Shown: positions 37,078-46,552, counted from the first letter of the stretch. The stretch is DNA of 64,000 nucleotides from Jeotgalibaca sp. MA1X17-3 (GCF_021513155.1 NZ_CP090983.1:682001-746000); one strand, 5' to 3'. Program-made: numbers and translations. The notes: generated from the sequence alone by a model not told the origin.

Positions 37078-39168
37078 ATGGCTAAAAGAGAATTTACTCT
37101 TGAAAAGACAAGAAATATAGGTATTATGGCTCATATTGACGCTGGTAAAACAACGACAACAGAGCGCGTACTATATTACACCGGTCGAATCCACAAAATT
37201 GGCGAAACTCACGAAGGTGCAGCGCAAATGGACTGGATGGCACAGGAACAAGAACGTGGAATCACGATTACTTCCGCTGCTACAACAGCGCAATGGAAAG
37301 GATACCGTGTAAACATTATCGATACGCCTGGACACGTGGACTTCACAGTTGAAGTTGAACGTTCTCTACGTGTATTAGATGGAGCAGTAGCTTTGCTAGA
37401 TGCTCAATCTGGTGTTGAACCACAAACAGAAACAGTATGGCGCCAAGCTACTACTTATGGTGTTCCTCGTATTGTTTTCATTAATAAAATGGATAAAATT
37501 GGAGCAGATTTCTTATATTCCGTAGGAACACTCCATGAACGTTTGCAAGCAAACGCTCATCCAATTCAGTTGCCAATGGGAGCCGAAGATAAATTCATAG
37601 GAATTATTGATTTGGTAGAAATGAAAGCTGAAATCTATGATTCAGAAGATGGAATTGAGTACCATGAGGAAGATATTCCTGAAGAGTACAAAGAAATCGC
37701 TGAAGAGTGGAATACTAAACTGATTGAAGCAGTTGCTGAAACTGATGAAGAAATGATGATGAAGTATCTCGAAGGAGAAGAAATCACCGTTGCAGAATTA
37801 AAAGCTGGAATTCGTAAAGCTACATTGAATGTAGAATTTTACCCAGTTCTTTGTGGTTCAGCCTTCAAAAACAAAGGAGTTCAACTAATGTTGGACACAG
37901 TAATTGATTACTTGCCTGCACCTACAGATGTAGCACCAATGACTGGTTTGATTCCTGATACAGATGAAGAAATTATCATTCCTTCTAATGATGACGAGCC
38001 GTTTTCAGCGTTGGCATTTAAAGTAATGACCGATCCTTTTGTAGGTCGTCTAACATTCTTCCGTGTATACTCTGGCTCATTAGCAGCTGGTTCGTATATC
38101 CAGAACACAACAAAAGGAAAACGTGAACGCGTAGGCCGTATTTTGCAGATGCACGCAAACAGCCGTAGTGAGATACCTGAAGTATTCTCCGGTGATATTG
38201 CTGCAGCAGTTGGTTTGAAGGATACAGGTACTGGTGATACACTGTGCGATGAAAAACGCCCAGTAATCCTAGAATCTATGGTATTCCCAGAACCAGTTAT
38301 CGAAGTTGCTATTGAGCCAAAATCAAAAGCAGACCAAGATAAAATGGGTATCGCTTTACAAAAGCTTTCTGAAGAAGATCCAACTTTCCGCGCTTCAACA
38401 AACGCTGAAACTGGACAAACCGTTATTGCGGGTATGGGTGAATTACACTTAGATATCATCGTTGATCGTTTGAGACGTGAATTCAAGGTAGACGCAACAG
38501 TAGGAGCTCCACAAGTTTCCTACCGTGAAACATTCCGTACTGCTGTTAAATCAGAAGGTAAGTTTGTTCGTCAATCAGGTGGTAAAGGTCAATACGGACA
38601 CGTATGGATCGAATTTACTCCTAACGAAGAGGGTGCTGGTTTCGAATTCGAAAATGGTATCGTCGGTGGGGTAGTACCTCGTGAGTATGTTCCAGCAGTA
38701 GAAGCGGGCTTGAAAGATTCTATGGTAAACGGTGTACTAGCCGGCTATCCATTAGTTGACGTTAAGGCTCGCCTATATGATGGTTCTTACCATGATGTTG
38801 ACTCATCTGAAACAGCCTTTAAAGTTGCTGCTTCCCTTTCGTTGCGTAATGCAGCTAAGAAAGCAAACCCAGCAATTCTTGAACCAATGATGGCAGTAGA
38901 AGTTACTGTTCCTGAAGAATACCTAGGAGACGTAATGGGTCACGTAAGTGCTCGTCGTGGACGTATTGAAGGAACAACAACTCGCGGAAATGCACAAATT
39001 GTTAAAGGAACTATTCCTTTATCTGAAATGTTCGGTTACGCGACAACTCTTCGTTCTGCTACTCAAGGACGCGGTACTTTTGCAATGGCATTTGATCATT
39101 ACGAAGCCGTTCCTAAATCAGTTCAAGAAGATATTATTACAAAGAGCGGTAAAAACGCTGACGCATAA
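37078..39168 (+). CDS. fusA: Elongation factor G
   Basis: Translocase GTPase of 696 residues. P-loop AHIDAGKTTTTERVLYYTG, switch II DTPGHVDF and NKMD are intact, followed by domains II to V. ATG 37078 is preceded by AAAGAGGTG, and the protein begins MAKREFTLEKTRNIGI. In-frame upstream codons add only a non-family extension. A separate tuf promoter follows. Confidence 0.97.
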   Translation: MAKREFTLEKTRNIGIMAHIDAGKTTTTERVLYYTGRIHKIGETHEGAAQMDWMAQEQERGITITSAATTAQWKGYRVNIIDTPGHVDFTVEVERSLRVLDGAVALLDAQSGVEPQTETVWRQATTYGVPRIVFINKMDKIGADFLYSVGTLHERLQANAHPIQLPMGAEDKFIGIIDLVEMKAEIYDSEDGIEYHEEDIPEEYKEIAEEWNTKLIEAVAETDEEMMMKYLEGEEITVAELKAGIRKATLNVEFYPVLCGSAFKNKGVQLMLDTVIDYLPAPTDVAPMTGLIPDTDEEIIIPSNDDEPFSALAFKVMTDPFVGRLTFFRVYSGSLAAGSYIQNTTKGKRERVGRILQMHANSRSEIPEVFSGDIAAAVGLKDTGTGDTLCDEKRPVILESMVFPEPVIEVAIEPKSKADQDKMGIALQKLSEEDPTFRASTNAETGQTVIAGMGELHLDIIVDRLRREFKVDATVGAPQVSYRETFRTAVKSEGKFVRQSGGKGQYGHVWIEFTPNEEGAGFEFENGIVGGVVPREYVPAVEAGLKDSMVNGVLAGYPLVDVKARLYDGSYHDVDSSETAFKVAASLSLRNAAKKANPAILEPMMAVEVTVPEEYLGDVMGHVSARRGRIEGTTTRGNAQIVKGTIPLSEMFGYATTLRSATQGRGTFAMAFDHYEAVPKSVQEDIITKSGKNADA

Positions 39169-39194
39169 TCTTACTTTTTGAACAATTTGAAATA

Positions 39195-39223
39195 TTGCAT
39201 TTTACTACGGTAATCTGTATAAT
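39195..39223 (+). promoter_or_regulatory. Promoter of tuf
   Basis: TTGCAT, 17-base spacer, perfect TATAAT, 84 bases before tuf. EF-Tu can thus be expressed above the rest of the str operon. Confidence 0.82.
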
Positions 39224-39307
39224 TCATTACAATAGGCAATTACTGTGAACACAGAAGAAGTCTATAAAAATATAACATTTACTCAAATATGAGGAGGAAA
39301 ATTAACA

Positions 39308-40498
39308 ATGGGAAAAGAAAAATTTGATCGCTCCAAACCGCACGTAAACATCGGTACTATCGGACACGTTGACCATGGTAAAACTACGTTAACTGCTGCA
39401 ATTACAACTGTATTATCTAAAAAAGGATTCGGTGGTGCAGCTTCTGACTACGCATCAATCGATAAAGCTCCAGAAGAAAGAGAACGTGGAATTACAATTA
39501 ACACTTCTCACGTTGAATACGAAACTGCAAACCGACACTATGCACACGTAGACTGCCCAGGTCACGCGGACTATGTTAAAAACATGATCACTGGTGCTGC
39601 ACAAATGGACGGAGCTATCTTAGTAGTTTCTGCTGCTGATGGCCCAATGCCACAAACACGTGAGCATATTCTATTGTCACGTAACGTTGGTGTTCCTTAC
39701 ATCGTAGTATTCTTGAACAAAATGGATATGGTAGACGACGAAGAATTACTTGAATTAGTAGAAATGGAAGTTCGCGATCTATTAACAGACTACGACTTCC
39801 CTGGTGATGACACTCCAGTTATTGCTGGTTCTGCATTGAAAGCTCTTGAAGGCGTTGAAGAGTATGAAGAAAAAATCATGGAATTGATGGCTGCAGTTGA
39901 TGAGTTTATCCCAACACCAACTCGTGATACTGACAAACCATTCATGATGCCAGTTGAGGATGTATTCTCAATCACTGGTCGTGGAACTGTTGCTACTGGA
40001 CGTGTTGAGCGTGGAGTAGTAAGAATCGGTGACGAAATTGAAATCGTTGGTATTGAAGAAGATACTAAGAAAACAACTGTAACAGGTGTTGAAATGTTCC
40101 GTAAATTGTTGGATTACGCTGAAGCAGGCGACAACATTGGTGCTTTGTTACGTGGTGTAACCCGTGAGCAAATCCAACGTGGTCAAGTTCTAGCTAAACC
40201 AGGTACAATCACACCTCATACAAAATTCTCAGCAGAAGTTTATGTTCTTTCCAAAGAAGAAGGCGGACGTCACACTCCATTCTTCTCAAACTACCGTCCA
40301 CAATTCTACTTCCGTACAACAGACGTTACTGGAGTTGTAGAATTGCCAGAAGGCGTAGAAATGGTTATGCCTGGAGATAACGTTAAAATGGATGTAGAAC
40401 TAATCCACCCAATCGCTATCGAAGAAGGTACTCGTTTCTCAGTTCGCGAAGGCGGACGTACTGTAGGATCCGGTGTTGTTTCTACAATTAACAAATAA
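39308..40498 (+). CDS. tuf: Elongation factor Tu
   Basis: Carries aminoacyl-tRNA to the ribosome; 396 residues. GHVDHGKT P-loop, DCPGHADY, NKMD and the RGITI effector motif are all present. ATG follows GAGGAGGA. Ends in a long hairpin terminator. Strong Shine-Dalgarno, own promoter and codon choice all fit very high expression. Confidence 0.98.
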   Translation: MGKEKFDRSKPHVNIGTIGHVDHGKTTLTAAITTVLSKKGFGGAASDYASIDKAPEERERGITINTSHVEYETANRHYAHVDCPGHADYVKNMITGAAQMDGAILVVSAADGPMPQTREHILLSRNVGVPYIVVFLNKMDMVDDEELLELVEMEVRDLLTDYDFPGDDTPVIAGSALKALEGVEEYEEKIMELMAAVDEFIPTPTRDTDKPFMMPVEDVFSITGRGTVATGRVERGVVRIGDEIEIVGIEEDTKKTTVTGVEMFRKLLDYAEAGDNIGALLRGVTREQIQRGQVLAKPGTITPHTKFSAEVYVLSKEEGGRHTPFFSNYRPQFYFRTTDVTGVVELPEGVEMVMPGDNVKMDVELIHPIAIEEGTRFSVREGGRTVGSGVVSTINK

Positions 40499-40510
40499 TT
40501 TTTAAATTTA

Positions 40511-40551
40511 AAAGTAGGTAAGGAGCGTAAGCTCTTTGCCTACTTTTTTTG
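40511..40551 (+). terminator. Intrinsic terminator after tuf
   Basis: 16-bp stem from AAAGTAGGTAAGGAGC, tetraloop GTAA and T7 tail. Confidence 0.94.
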
Positions 40552-40681
40552 TTTAAATATCATTAGATAACTATCTCCCATTAAATGGTATAGAAATTTG
40601 TATGATTAAAATAAAATTAAATAAAAATATAAGGCGAGTAATAGTGAAGTGAATAATGTAAAAAAGCTCAATAGCTATTAT

Positions 40682-40710
40682 TTGAAACATCTTTTCATTA
40701 AAGATATAAT
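40682..40710 (+). promoter_or_regulatory. Promoter of the YflT-like gene
   Basis: TTGAAA, 17-base spacer, perfect TATAAT, about 60 bases before the start at 40771. Confidence 0.8.
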
Positions 40711-40770
40711 AAACACGATAAGATAGCGCTATCATAGTGATTGATATTTTAAAAGGAGGAGTATAGAATA

Positions 40771-41427
40771 ATGAATAAACGTGTAGAAGGAAGTTATTCA
40801 AAAATCGAAGAAGCCATGCAGGCAGTTCAAAAATTAAGAGAAAAAGGCTACCTCAAAGAGGATATTTACGTAGTTGCCAATTCAACCGTTAAAGATTCAA
40901 TTCCTTTAACGATGGACGCAGAAGTTAGTACGGATACAAATATGAGAGACAATATTGACGATAATGAACGTTCTTTTTGGGATAAAATAAAAGATGCTTT
41001 TACGATTGATGATTATGAAGAAGACCAAGTGAATCATCCTAATTACGATACTGAAGAAGACCCTTTACACCCATATCATGAACAAATTAAAAAAGGTAAC
41101 ATTGTTGTACTGACAGATAAAAATGCTAAACCATCCGTAGCTGAAGAAGATACAAATACAGATGTACTGGATAGCGGAATGAAGACACGTAATCCTGTTA
41201 CGGAACTAGGTTCTGTTGAAACAGATCCTGAGATGGTGGGATATAAAACAGATACACTTTTACGTGATGAAAAAACATTTGTAGATGTTCCAGGAACGAA
41301 TACAGACATAAAGGAAGAAACAGAGAAAGAGTTGGCTACAGACTCTCACGCTAACGATATAGATGGCCTCTCTCCTGAATTAAATGATCCAATTGACAGA
41401 AAAGAGATAAAACGTATAGATAAATGA
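40771..41427 (+). CDS. General stress protein 17M/YflT-like domain protein with acidic tail
   Basis: A 218-residue cytoplasmic protein. Its first 35 or so residues (VEGSYSKIEEAMQAVQKLRE, then GYLKEDIYVVAN) resemble the YflT/GsiB-neighbour general stress domain found in many Firmicute stress proteins. The rest is acidic, Thr/Asp/Glu-rich and probably disordered, with repeated TDT/VETDPE elements. No catalytic motif is visible. It has its own strong promoter, SD AAAGGAGGAG and terminator. The family call rests on the N-terminus only; function unknown. Confidence 0.65.
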   Translation: MNKRVEGSYSKIEEAMQAVQKLREKGYLKEDIYVVANSTVKDSIPLTMDAEVSTDTNMRDNIDDNERSFWDKIKDAFTIDDYEEDQVNHPNYDTEEDPLHPYHEQIKKGNIVVLTDKNAKPSVAEEDTNTDVLDSGMKTRNPVTELGSVETDPEMVGYKTDTLLRDEKTFVDVPGTNTDIKEETEKELATDSHANDIDGLSPELNDPIDRKEIKRIDK

Positions 41428-41436
41428 ATATAAGAT

Positions 41437-41478
41437 AAAAGACAAGTATCTTCTGAAAAGAAAATACTTGTCTTTTTT
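41437..41478 (+). terminator. Terminator after the YflT-like gene
   Basis: AAAAGACAAGTAT pairs with ATACTTGTCTTTT, then T6. Confidence 0.88.
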
Positions 41479-41622
41479 GTTAAAAATTATTAAAAGCTAT
41501 TGACTTTTATTGAAAAGAAGAATTTAATGAGGGTTTTCATTTTAAGTTATTTGATTCTTCCGTTATACTTATAACATAAGGAAGAAATTCCTGAAAAAAA
41601 GAAATTATAAGGAGGAAGCAAA

Positions 41623-42921
41623 ATGAATGAATTTACGGACTCATTACAAGGTTTATGGGCATCATTTCTAGCGTTTTTACCAAATTTACTGGGAGCTATT
41701 TTATTATTAGTACTTGCCTGGGTACTTGCTACGCTAGTCAAAAAAGCAATAGTCAAAGGACTTCAAGCCATTCACTTTAATCAAAAGCTTGCATCATGGG
41801 GAGTTGTTAATACTGTAGAAGATGGGAACCAAATGATTGTCTCACTTGGTAAGGTCTTTTACTACTTAGTATGGTTGTTCTTTATCCCGGGGATTCTGGA
41901 GAGAATAGGATTAGCCAATATTGCAGCACCAATTACGAATATGTTTGATTCGTTCTTAGCGTTTATACCTAAGTTATTCGGAGCAGCTATTATTTTAGCT
42001 ATCGGATACTTTGTTGCCAAGTTTGTAAAAGAACTAGTACAGAACTTGTTAGAAACAGTTAATGTTGATCGCTATGTAAGAAAATATACTTCAAAGGTAA
42101 GTAACACTTCACCTGGACAAGTAGAAAAACAAAAACATACGATTGCAAAAGTATTAGCTAACACAGTATTTGTTGTTATTTTAATACCTATTGTTACAAT
42201 GGCACTAGACACGCTACAAATTAAATCTATTTCTGAACCAATTGTAAATGTATTGAATCAAATTTTAGCAGCGATCCCAAATATACTAGTAGCAGTTATC
42301 TTGCTAATTGCAGGTGGATTGATTGCTAAGATTGTTGGAGATTTACTAGAAGGTTTGTTAGAAACTTCTGGAATTGATCGCTATTCTAAATATCTAAATA
42401 CAAAAGGAAGCACGCAGATTAGTCTTTCTAATGTAATTGCTAAAATTGTACAAACAGTTATTGTTATCTTCTTCTTAGTTGAAGCTCTAAATACACTGAA
42501 TTTACAAATATTGAATACAATCGGTGTAGCAATTATCAGCTACTTACCTTCTGTACTATTCGGACTAATCATTTTAGGATTAGGTATCGTTGGAGGAAAT
42601 GCACTCTCAGCTTTCCTTAAAGACTCAACAGGTAGTGGCATGGTCGGAGCGGTAGTGAAGTACTTGATTTATGTTATGGCAATCTTCATGACACTAGATC
42701 AATTACAATTTGCTTCTACTATAGTTAATACAGCGTTCTTGTTTATCATTGGTGGCTTAGCGGTAGCATTTGCTCTAGCCTTTGGATTAGGTGGTAGAGA
42801 GTTTGCTAAGAAACAGTTGAATAAACTAGATCACAAGATCAATGAAGAATCTACAAGTATGGGTGGAAGTGCTCAGAAAACAGAAGCAGAAAAGAAAATG
42901 GATCCAAATAATCCTAGATAA
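41623..42921 (+). CDS. TM-helix-repeat (mechanosensitive-channel-like) membrane protein
   Basis: A 432-residue integral membrane protein with about ten helices arranged as internal repeats. Segments such as LAFLPNLLGAILLLVLAWVL, LAFIPKLFGAAIILAIGYFV and LAAIPNILVAVILLIAGGLI share the pattern of the conserved TM-helix domain linked to the MscS family. Each repeat is followed by an A/VxxxVKxxxxxLLE-type stretch. A MscS beta domain is not evident, so channel activity is inferred only. Starts after AAGGAGGAAG; single-gene unit with terminator. Confidence 0.75.
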   Translation: MNEFTDSLQGLWASFLAFLPNLLGAILLLVLAWVLATLVKKAIVKGLQAIHFNQKLASWGVVNTVEDGNQMIVSLGKVFYYLVWLFFIPGILERIGLANIAAPITNMFDSFLAFIPKLFGAAIILAIGYFVAKFVKELVQNLLETVNVDRYVRKYTSKVSNTSPGQVEKQKHTIAKVLANTVFVVILIPIVTMALDTLQIKSISEPIVNVLNQILAAIPNILVAVILLIAGGLIAKIVGDLLEGLLETSGIDRYSKYLNTKGSTQISLSNVIAKIVQTVIVIFFLVEALNTLNLQILNTIGVAIISYLPSVLFGLIILGLGIVGGNALSAFLKDSTGSGMVGAVVKYLIYVMAIFMTLDQLQFASTIVNTAFLFIIGGLAVAFALAFGLGGREFAKKQLNKLDHKINEESTSMGGSAQKTEAEKKMDPNNPR

Positions 42922-42937
42922 TATTTTTCTTAAATCG

Positions 42938-42971
42938 AAAAGCTCACCTCCTTATAGGAAGTGAGCTTTTT
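42938..42971 (+). terminator. Terminator after the channel-like gene
   Basis: AAAAGCTCACCTCC / GGAAGTGAGCTTTT hairpin with a TTATA loop. Confidence 0.85.
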
Positions 42972-43122
42972 GAATTTTAAATAAACGATATATACTATAG
43001 AAGAAACTAGTCTGCATTTTTAAATAAAATCATGAAATGACTATAATTCATGGCTGATTAGGGATTGAAAAAAGAATTGAGTATTTTATGCAAAACACTT
43101 GCGAATTCCACTTGATTCCTTT

Positions 43123-43156
43123 ATTATAAAGCAGTTGGGATTATAAAGCAGTTGGG
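43123..43156 (+). repeat. Perfect 17-bp tandem duplication
   Basis: ATTATAAAGCAGTTGGG occurs twice head to tail with no mismatch, 48 bases before the -35 of the S10 operon promoter. It looks like a recent slippage duplication or an assembly artefact. Confidence 0.9.
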
Positions 43157-43203
43157 AAAAAAACAAAGAATTAAAAAAATTTTATCTTATTTCCAGAAAA
43201 AAC

Positions 43204-43232
43204 TTGCATTTAGTACACATCCTATGTATACT
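43204..43232 (+). promoter_or_regulatory. Promoter of the S10-spc-alpha operon
   Basis: TTGCAT, 17-base spacer, TATACT. The only strong promoter seen before rpsJ; it leaves a leader of about 165 bases. Confidence 0.82.
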
Positions 43233-43239
43233 TATAAAG

Positions 43240-43400
43240 TGCGAATTTCACGGATAGTGAAAGAGTACATAGCCCCTTAATTGAGGGAACATAGCATTGA
43301 AACGAGAGGTTGCGACACGCCAGGGTGCTTTGTCACACCCGGTGATGCCGGGGATTTTCGTGGAGCTAGTCTTATGATTTACATTTGACGAAGGAGGGAA
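43240..43400 (+). ncRNA. S10-operon leader RNA
   Basis: The region holds the block CGAGAGGTTGCGACACGCC, a hairpin CCCGG-TGATG-CCGGG (43338-43352), and GATTTTCGTGGAGCTAGT. This combination is common before rpsJ in Lactobacillales. Such leaders are structured and in studied bacteria bind L4 to regulate the operon. The precise fold and ligand are inferred; a covariance-model match would settle it. Confidence 0.7.
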
Positions 43401-43405
43401 ATAAC

Positions 43406-43714
43406 ATGGCAAAACAAAAGATTCGTATTCGTTTGAAAGCATATGAACACCGTGCGTTGGATCAATCAGCAGATAAGATTGTGGAAACAGCAAAAAGAAC
43501 TGGAGCTAGCGTTTCAGGTCCGATTCCATTACCTACTGAAAGACAACTATTCACAGTGATTCGTGCAACTCACAAATACAAAGATTCTCGCGAACAATTT
43601 GAAATGTTGACACATAAGCGTTTGATCGACATCATCAACCCAACAAGTAAAACTGTTGATGCATTGATGAAGTTAGACTTACCAAGTGGTGTTGATATCG
43701 AAATCAAACTATAA
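43406..43714 (+). CDS. rpsJ: 30S ribosomal protein S10
   Basis: 102 residues beginning MAKQKIRIRLKAYEHRALDQ. ATG 43406 follows AAGGAGGG; an in-frame upstream ATT/TTG start would lack spacing. Also known as NusE, a transcription antitermination factor. First gene of the S10 operon. Confidence 0.97.
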   Translation: MAKQKIRIRLKAYEHRALDQSADKIVETAKRTGASVSGPIPLPTERQLFTVIRATHKYKDSREQFEMLTHKRLIDIINPTSKTVDALMKLDLPSGVDIEIKL

Positions 43715-43754
43715 TTCTATCTAAAACAAACAATAAAAAAACGGAGGTGTTACC

Positions 43755-44390
43755 ATGACCAAAGGAATCTTAGGCAAAAAAGTAGGAATGACTCAATTCT
43801 TCACAGAGAACGGTGAATTGGTGCCAGTAACTGTTATCGAAGCTACTCCAAACGTTGTTTTACAAGTTAAAACAAATGAAACGGATGGTTACGAAGCTGT
43901 ACAACTAGGTTATCAAGAAATGCGTGAAGTTTTGACAAACAAACCTGCTAAAGGTCATGCAGCAAAAGCAAAAACTGCTCCTAAGCGCTTCATTAGAGAA
44001 ATCAAAGATGTTGAGCTGGGAGAATATGAAGTAGGACAAGAAGTGAAAGTAGATATATTCGAAGCAGGGGACATCGTTGATGTCACTGGTACATCGAAAG
44101 GACACGGTTTCCAAGGTGTTATTAAACGCCACGGCTATTCACGTGGACCTATGTCTCACGGATCACGTTTCCATCGTAGTCCTGGTTCAATGGGTGGAGC
44201 ATCTGATCCATCACGCGTATTTAAAGGTAAAAAATTACCTGGACAAATGGGTGGAAACAGAACAACTCTTAAAAACCTAGAAATTATGAAGGTTGATACA
44301 GAAAGAAACGTACTTCTTGTTAAAGGAAACGTTCCTGGATCGAAGAAATCTCTTATTGAAATCAAAGCAGCGTTTAAAGCTGTTAAATAA
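43755..44390 (+). CDS. rplC: 50S ribosomal protein L3
   Basis: 211 residues, MTKGILGKKVGMTQFF start, with the loop GHGFQGVIKRHGYSRGPMSH that reaches toward the peptidyl transferase centre. SD GGAGGTG. Second gene of the S10 operon. Confidence 0.97.
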   Translation: MTKGILGKKVGMTQFFTENGELVPVTVIEATPNVVLQVKTNETDGYEAVQLGYQEMREVLTNKPAKGHAAKAKTAPKRFIREIKDVELGEYEVGQEVKVDIFEAGDIVDVTGTSKGHGFQGVIKRHGYSRGPMSHGSRFHRSPGSMGGASDPSRVFKGKKLPGQMGGNRTTLKNLEIMKVDTERNVLLVKGNVPGSKKSLIEIKAAFKAVK

Positions 44391-44417
44391 TAAAACCAGA
44401 AAGGAGGAACGAGAAAT

Positions 44418-45041
44418 ATGCCTAACGTAGCTCTATTCAAACAAGATGGAACACAAAACGGTGAAGTAACATTAAATGAAGAAATTTTTGGAATTGAACC
44501 GAATGATAGTGTTATATTTGAAGCAATCATTATGCAACGTGCTTCTCTAAGACAAGGAACACATGCTGTAAAAAACCGTAGTGCAGTACGCGGTGGTGGA
44601 CGTAAACCATGGCGTCAAAAAGGTACTGGACGTGCTCGTCAAGGATCTATCCGATCCCCACAATGGGTTGGTGGTGGAGTAGTATTCGGACCAACACCTC
44701 GTTCTTACTCATATAAATTAAATAGAAAAGTTCGTCGTTTAGCTCTTAAATCAGTTCTTTCTGAAAAAGTAGCAGAAGGAAACTTGATTGTAGTTGATGG
44801 CTTAACTTTCGACACACCAAAAACAAAAGAATTTGCAAAAGTGTTAAATAACTTGAATGTTGACTCCAAAGTATTGGTAGTTATCGAAAATGATAACGAT
44901 AATTCAGTATTAGCAGCCCGTAATCTTCCTAACGTAACCGTAATCGGAGAAAACGGATTGAATGTACTTGATCTCGTTTCAAATCAAAAAGTAATTGTAA
45001 CTCAAACTGCACTTTCTAAGGTAGAGGAGGCTCTTCAATAA
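44418..45041 (+). CDS. rplD: 50S ribosomal protein L4
   Basis: 207 residues. The exit-tunnel loop is visible as GGGRKPWRQKGTGRARQGSI with the wild-type macrolide-contact region. L4 is the known autogenous regulator of S10 operons in some bacteria. Its stop overlaps the rplW start (TAATG). Confidence 0.97.
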   Translation: MPNVALFKQDGTQNGEVTLNEEIFGIEPNDSVIFEAIIMQRASLRQGTHAVKNRSAVRGGGRKPWRQKGTGRARQGSIRSPQWVGGGVVFGPTPRSYSYKLNRKVRRLALKSVLSEKVAEGNLIVVDGLTFDTPKTKEFAKVLNNLNVDSKVLVVIENDNDNSVLAARNLPNVTVIGENGLNVLDLVSNQKVIVTQTALSKVEEALQ

Positions 45042-45331
45042 TGGAATATCATGATGTAGTTATTCGTCCAATCATTACCGAAGCTTCCATGCTTGCAATG
45101 GATGAAAAAAAATATACCTTTGAAGTGGATGTTCGTGCAAATAAAACTTTAGTAAGACAAGCAATTGAAAAATTGTTTGACGTTGAAGTTAAAAATGTGA
45201 ACATCATGAACGTGCGCGGTAAGTTAAAACGTATGGGCAAAAACAAAGGCTATACAAAGAAACGCCGTAAAGCAATCGTAACTCTAACCGAAAACTCAAA
45301 AACAATTGAATTGTTCGGCGAAGACGAATAA
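45041..45331 (+). CDS. rplW: 50S ribosomal protein L23
   Basis: 96 residues, with VIRPIITEASM at the N-terminus and a C-terminal basic loop (RGKLKRMGKNKGYTKKRRKA). Part of the tunnel-exit platform that binds trigger factor and SRP. Overlaps rplD by one base. Confidence 0.96.
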   Translation: MEYHDVVIRPIITEASMLAMDEKKYTFEVDVRANKTLVRQAIEKLFDVEVKNVNIMNVRGKLKRMGKNKGYTKKRRKAIVTLTENSKTIELFGEDE

Positions 45332-45370
45332 AAAATAGAAATTCAAATTACTAAATAGGAGGGAAAATAC

Positions 45371-46201
45371 GTGGCGATTAAGAAATACAAACCTACCACA
45401 AACGGCCGCCGTAATATGACAGGATCCGATTTCGCAGAAATCACAAAAACAACTCCTGAAAAAACATTGCTTGAATCAAAAAGCAAACATGCCGGTCGTA
45501 ACAACCAAGGTAAAATAACTGTGCGTCACCAAGCTGGTGGACACAAACGCGCGTACCGTTTGATTGACTTCAAACGTAACAAAGATGGCGTAATCGGTAC
45601 GGTTAATGCAATTGAGTATGATCCAAACCGTTCGGCTAATATCGCTTTGATTCATTACTCTGATGGAGTGAAGACTTACATCATTGCACCAAAGGGAATC
45701 CAAGTTGGTCAAAAGATTGAATCTGGAGAAAAGGCTGACATCAAAGTTGGAAATGCATTGCCATTAGTAAACATTCCTGTCGGTACTTTTGTTCATAACA
45801 TTGAAATGAAACCTGGTAAAGGCGGACAACTAGTTCGTTCAGCTGGTACAAGTGCACAAGTATTAGGTCAAGAAGGAAAATACACATTGGTTCGTTTAAC
45901 CTCTGGTGAAGTTCGAATGATCCTTGATACTTGTCGTGCAACTGTTGGAACTGTTGGAAATGAACAGCATGAACTGATTAACATCGGTAAAGCTGGACGT
46001 AACCGTTGGAAGGGTAAACGCCCTACAGTACGTGGATCTGTAATGAACCCGAACGATCACCCACACGGTGGTGGTGAAGGTAAAGCACCAATCGGATTGA
46101 AATCACCTATGACACCATGGGGCAAACCTGCATTGGGCTTGAAAACACGTAACAAAAAAGCGAAATCCAATAAATTGGTTGTTCGTGGTCGTAAGAGATA
46201 A
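45371..46201 (+). CDS. rplB: 50S ribosomal protein L2
   Basis: 276 residues, GTG start after GGAGGG. Contains the RSAGTSAQVLG segment and the conserved MNPNDHPHGGGEGKAPIG loop with the His needed for peptidyl transferase activity. Core 23S rRNA binder. Confidence 0.97.
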   Translation: MAIKKYKPTTNGRRNMTGSDFAEITKTTPEKTLLESKSKHAGRNNQGKITVRHQAGGHKRAYRLIDFKRNKDGVIGTVNAIEYDPNRSANIALIHYSDGVKTYIIAPKGIQVGQKIESGEKADIKVGNALPLVNIPVGTFVHNIEMKPGKGGQLVRSAGTSAQVLGQEGKYTLVRLTSGEVRMILDTCRATVGTVGNEQHELINIGKAGRNRWKGKRPTVRGSVMNPNDHPHGGGEGKAPIGLKSPMTPWGKPALGLKTRNKKAKSNKLVVRGRKR

Positions 46202-46251
46202 TTCTTAAAGTAACTTAGAAAACGTAAAAGGAACCGAAGGGAGGCTTCACC

Positions 46252-46532
46252 ATGGGTCGTAGTTTGAAAAAAGGACCTTTTGTCGATGATCATTTGATGA
46301 AGAAAGTAGAAGCTGCATCAAAGAGCGAGAAGAAACAAGTTGTAAAAACTTGGTCACGTCGTTCTACTATTTTTCCACAATTCATTGGTCAAACAATCGC
46401 AGTTTATGATGGAAGAAAACATGTTCCAGTATACATTCAAGAAGATATGGTAGGACATAAATTAGGGGAGTTCGCTCCTACAAGAACATACCGTGCCACA
46501 CGGCAGATGACAAGAAAACAGGTCGTCGTTAA
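46252..46532 (+). CDS. rpsS: 30S ribosomal protein S19 (frameshifted in this sequence)
   Basis: The first 80 residues are normal S19 (MGRSLKKGPFVDDHLMKKVE to GEFAPTRTYR). Then, at 46495, one G is missing in CGTGCCAC (expected CGTGGCCAC). As written, translation runs on to TGA at 46588-46590, giving a 112-residue product with a foreign tail that overlaps rplV. With one G added the frame reads GHTADDKKTGRR and stops at TAA 46530-46532, giving 93 residues, the exact family length. S19 is essential, so this is most likely a sequence error. Confidence 0.93.
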
Positions 46533-46552
46533 TTACGAGGGGAGGAATTATC

